64,000 nt of DNA from Gimesia algae. GTDB lineage: Bacteria; Planctomycetota; Planctomycetia; Planctomycetales; Planctomycetaceae. The DNA lies in assembly GCF_007746795.1 (NCBI RefSeq), contig NZ_CP036343.1:854480-918479 (forward strand), given 5' to 3'. The notes under the pieces were generated by a model. That model ran no database searches and was not told the DNA's origin. It worked only from the letters and a program-made list of their open reading frames with translations. This document shows, piece by piece, positions 62,890 through 64,000 of this stretch. Each line of letters opens with the position of its first letter. The first letter of the stretch is position 1. The translations under genes and the position numbers were made by a program.

Positions 62890-64000
62890 TTATTCGACAT
62901 ATAAAAACTGATTCGTGCCAAACAGGACATGGCACAGTGATGCCAAAGCTTCCTGCTGGGGATCTTTTACTTTTTTCGCCTGGTATTCCAGTAACTGTAG
63001 TTGAAAATGTTTCTCCAGAGCCTGCATTTCAGCTGCCGATGGTTCATTACTTAATGCCAGCTTCCAGGCGGTTTGCACCAGTTTTGTTGCATCAGCAGAT
63101 TTTCCCGCTGTCGCCAATACCCGCCTGGCAAACGCAACAGACTGTTCACGCATGAATTCGCTGTTCAACAACGCCAGAGATTGCGTCGCGACGGTGGAAG
63201 AGACACGTCGCTCACAATTTGGCTCCATACTCGGTGCATCAAATGCATTCAGCATTGTCACAGGCTGAGTCCGCCTCACCTGGATATAGACGGAACGCTT
63301 GAGTTCCCGTCGATCGGCGGAAACTTTTCCCGAGCCTACAGTAATGATTCCACTATCAGCCAGAGAGACCGGGATGGGTGCACCAAACGGGGCCCGATTC
63401 AGTTCGCCACTGACGGCTAGAATTGCATCGCGAATCGATTCCGCTTCCAGCCGTCTCAGATTCATCCGCCAGAGCAGCCTGTTATCTGCGTCGACGGCCA
63501 GCGCTTTCTCAGAGTGGGAAGCCGAGGTCTGACGATAGGTCCGCGAAGTCATGATCAGCCGATGAATCCGTTTCAACTCCCAGTCATGCTCCATGAAGTC
63601 GGCTGCCAGCCAGTCCAACAGTTCCGGATGCGTCGGAGTTGCGGAGCGCGAGCCAAAATCCCCTGTCGAATCGACAAGCGCCTGTCCGAAATGATGCATC
63701 CAGAACCGGTTCATCAACACGCGAGCCACCAGCGGATGCTGTCCACTCGTCAGATAACGGGCATACGCCAGTCGACGACCCGACGTTGGGACTGCAGGAT
63801 CATTGGTGGGAAATGTATTTTCTGTTTTTGAACCCACAACCGTGAGTCCGCCCGGCGCAATCTTTTCTGATTCGGGTGAGGACATATCCCCTCGATAAAA
63901 CACAAATGTCTCAGGCAGATGCTGAGTGTCTTCGGTCGCAACCCGGATGTACTCCGGTTGAGGAATCTGCTTTCTTAGTTTGTCGGCTTCCGCTTTCACA
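62890..64000 (-). CDS. DUF1549/DUF1553-type protein, C-terminal part
   Basis: The open frame continues beyond the right edge; 369 residues are visible and no start codon is required inside. The DUF1553 domain shows ALVDSTGDFGSRSATPTHPEL, LLDWLAADFMEHDWELKRIHRLI and RRLEAESIRDAILAVSGELN, in the same order as the giant gene at 41413. It runs into the DUF1501 gene downstream. The upstream part, probably with a haem motif and DUF1549, is outside the window. Confidence 0.88.
   Translation of the reverse strand, partial: VKAEADKLRKQIPQPEYIRVATEDTQHLPETFVFYRGDMSSPESEKIAPGGLTVVGSKTENTFPTNDPAVPTSGRRLAYARYLTSGQHPLVARVLMNRFWMHHFGQALVDSTGDFGSRSATPTHPELLDWLAADFMEHDWELKRIHRLIMTSRTYRQTSASHSEKALAVDADNRLLWRMNLRRLEAESIRDAILAVSGELNRAPFGAPIPVSLADSGIITVGSGKVSADRRELKRSVYIQVRRTQPVTMLNAFDAPSMEPNCERRVSSTVATQSLALLNSEFMREQSVAFARRVLATAGKSADATKLVQTAWKLALSNEPSAAEMQALEKHFQLQLLEYQAKKVKDPQQEALASLCHVLFGTNQFLYVE

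Noticed and set aside
1-64000. CRISPR arrays, tRNA or rRNA genes, prophage
   Set aside because: No regularly spaced direct repeats, tRNA-like T-arm sequences, rRNA segments or phage structural genes were recognised on either strand by eye.

Overview
The window looks like a chromosomal stretch from a planctomycete of the order Planctomycetales; a Gimesia-like genus is my guess, not shown by the sequence. The evidence is the set of lineage-typical families: two DUF1549/DUF1553 plus DUF1501 gene pairs, a DUF1559 protein with a prepilin-type N-terminus and an H-X9-DG motif, a DUF1571 protein, PQQ-type beta-propellers starting with a WPQWRGP motif, and a long MoxR/DUF58/BatA-like/VWA gene cluster. 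No rRNA, tRNA, CRISPR array, phage or complete insertion sequence was recognised.

Layout. 1-10.4 kb: the end of a DUF5009-like membrane protein gene, galE overlapping an SF2 helicase gene, a secreted alpha/beta hydrolase, hemQ (coproheme decarboxylase), a DUF1571 protein, a 0.57 kb gap ending in a small mobile-element-like repeat, and a Tat-exported TIM-barrel epimerase. 10.4-19.7 kb: YdjY-like protein, lipase-like hydrolase and macrodomain protein, then a plus-strand run of GT4 glycosyltransferase, asnB, a PQQ propeller, pgsA-like and a site-2 protease. 19.7-34.0 kb: a nine-gene minus-strand cluster led by MoxR, with DUF58, two VWA membrane proteins, coiled-coil proteins and secreted proteins; it is the largest multi-gene unit here. 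A second copy of the small repeat sits just upstream of it. 34.2-46.6 kb: minus-strand secreted or enzymatic genes (cyclase-like repeat protein, SIMPL protein, propeller, AlkC-type glycosylase, DUF1501, and a 1722-residue haem/WD40/DUF1549/DUF1553 protein). 47-50 kb: three Tad-type pilin-like or VWA genes ending at a clear terminator. 50.4-54.9 kb: a small protein gene, folB-folK, a pyruvyltransferase-like protein, a FolM/PTR1-type pteridine reductase and a CheX-REC fusion. 55-60 kb: a hydrolase, a Cys-rich protein, a DUF1559 protein, and a speD plus deoxyhypusine-synthase-like polyamine pair behind a structured leader. 60-64 kb: an M14 peptidase and a second DUF1553-DUF1501 pair running off the window.

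How the genes fit together. Three small metabolic themes can be argued from active-site residues: coproporphyrin-dependent haem synthesis (hemQ), tetrahydrofolate or pterin synthesis (folB, folK and the PTR1-like reductase within 3 kb), and polyamine synthesis (speD next to a DHS homologue that keeps the catalytic Lys but not the eukaryotic KHH segment). The MoxR cluster looks like a chaperone-ATPase plus membrane VWA complex working on envelope proteins, but its substrate is unknown. The most novel-looking items are the two-copy MITE-like repeat, the speD leader with alternative hairpins and a TTG start, and adjacent perfect palindromes upstream of the Tad-like genes.
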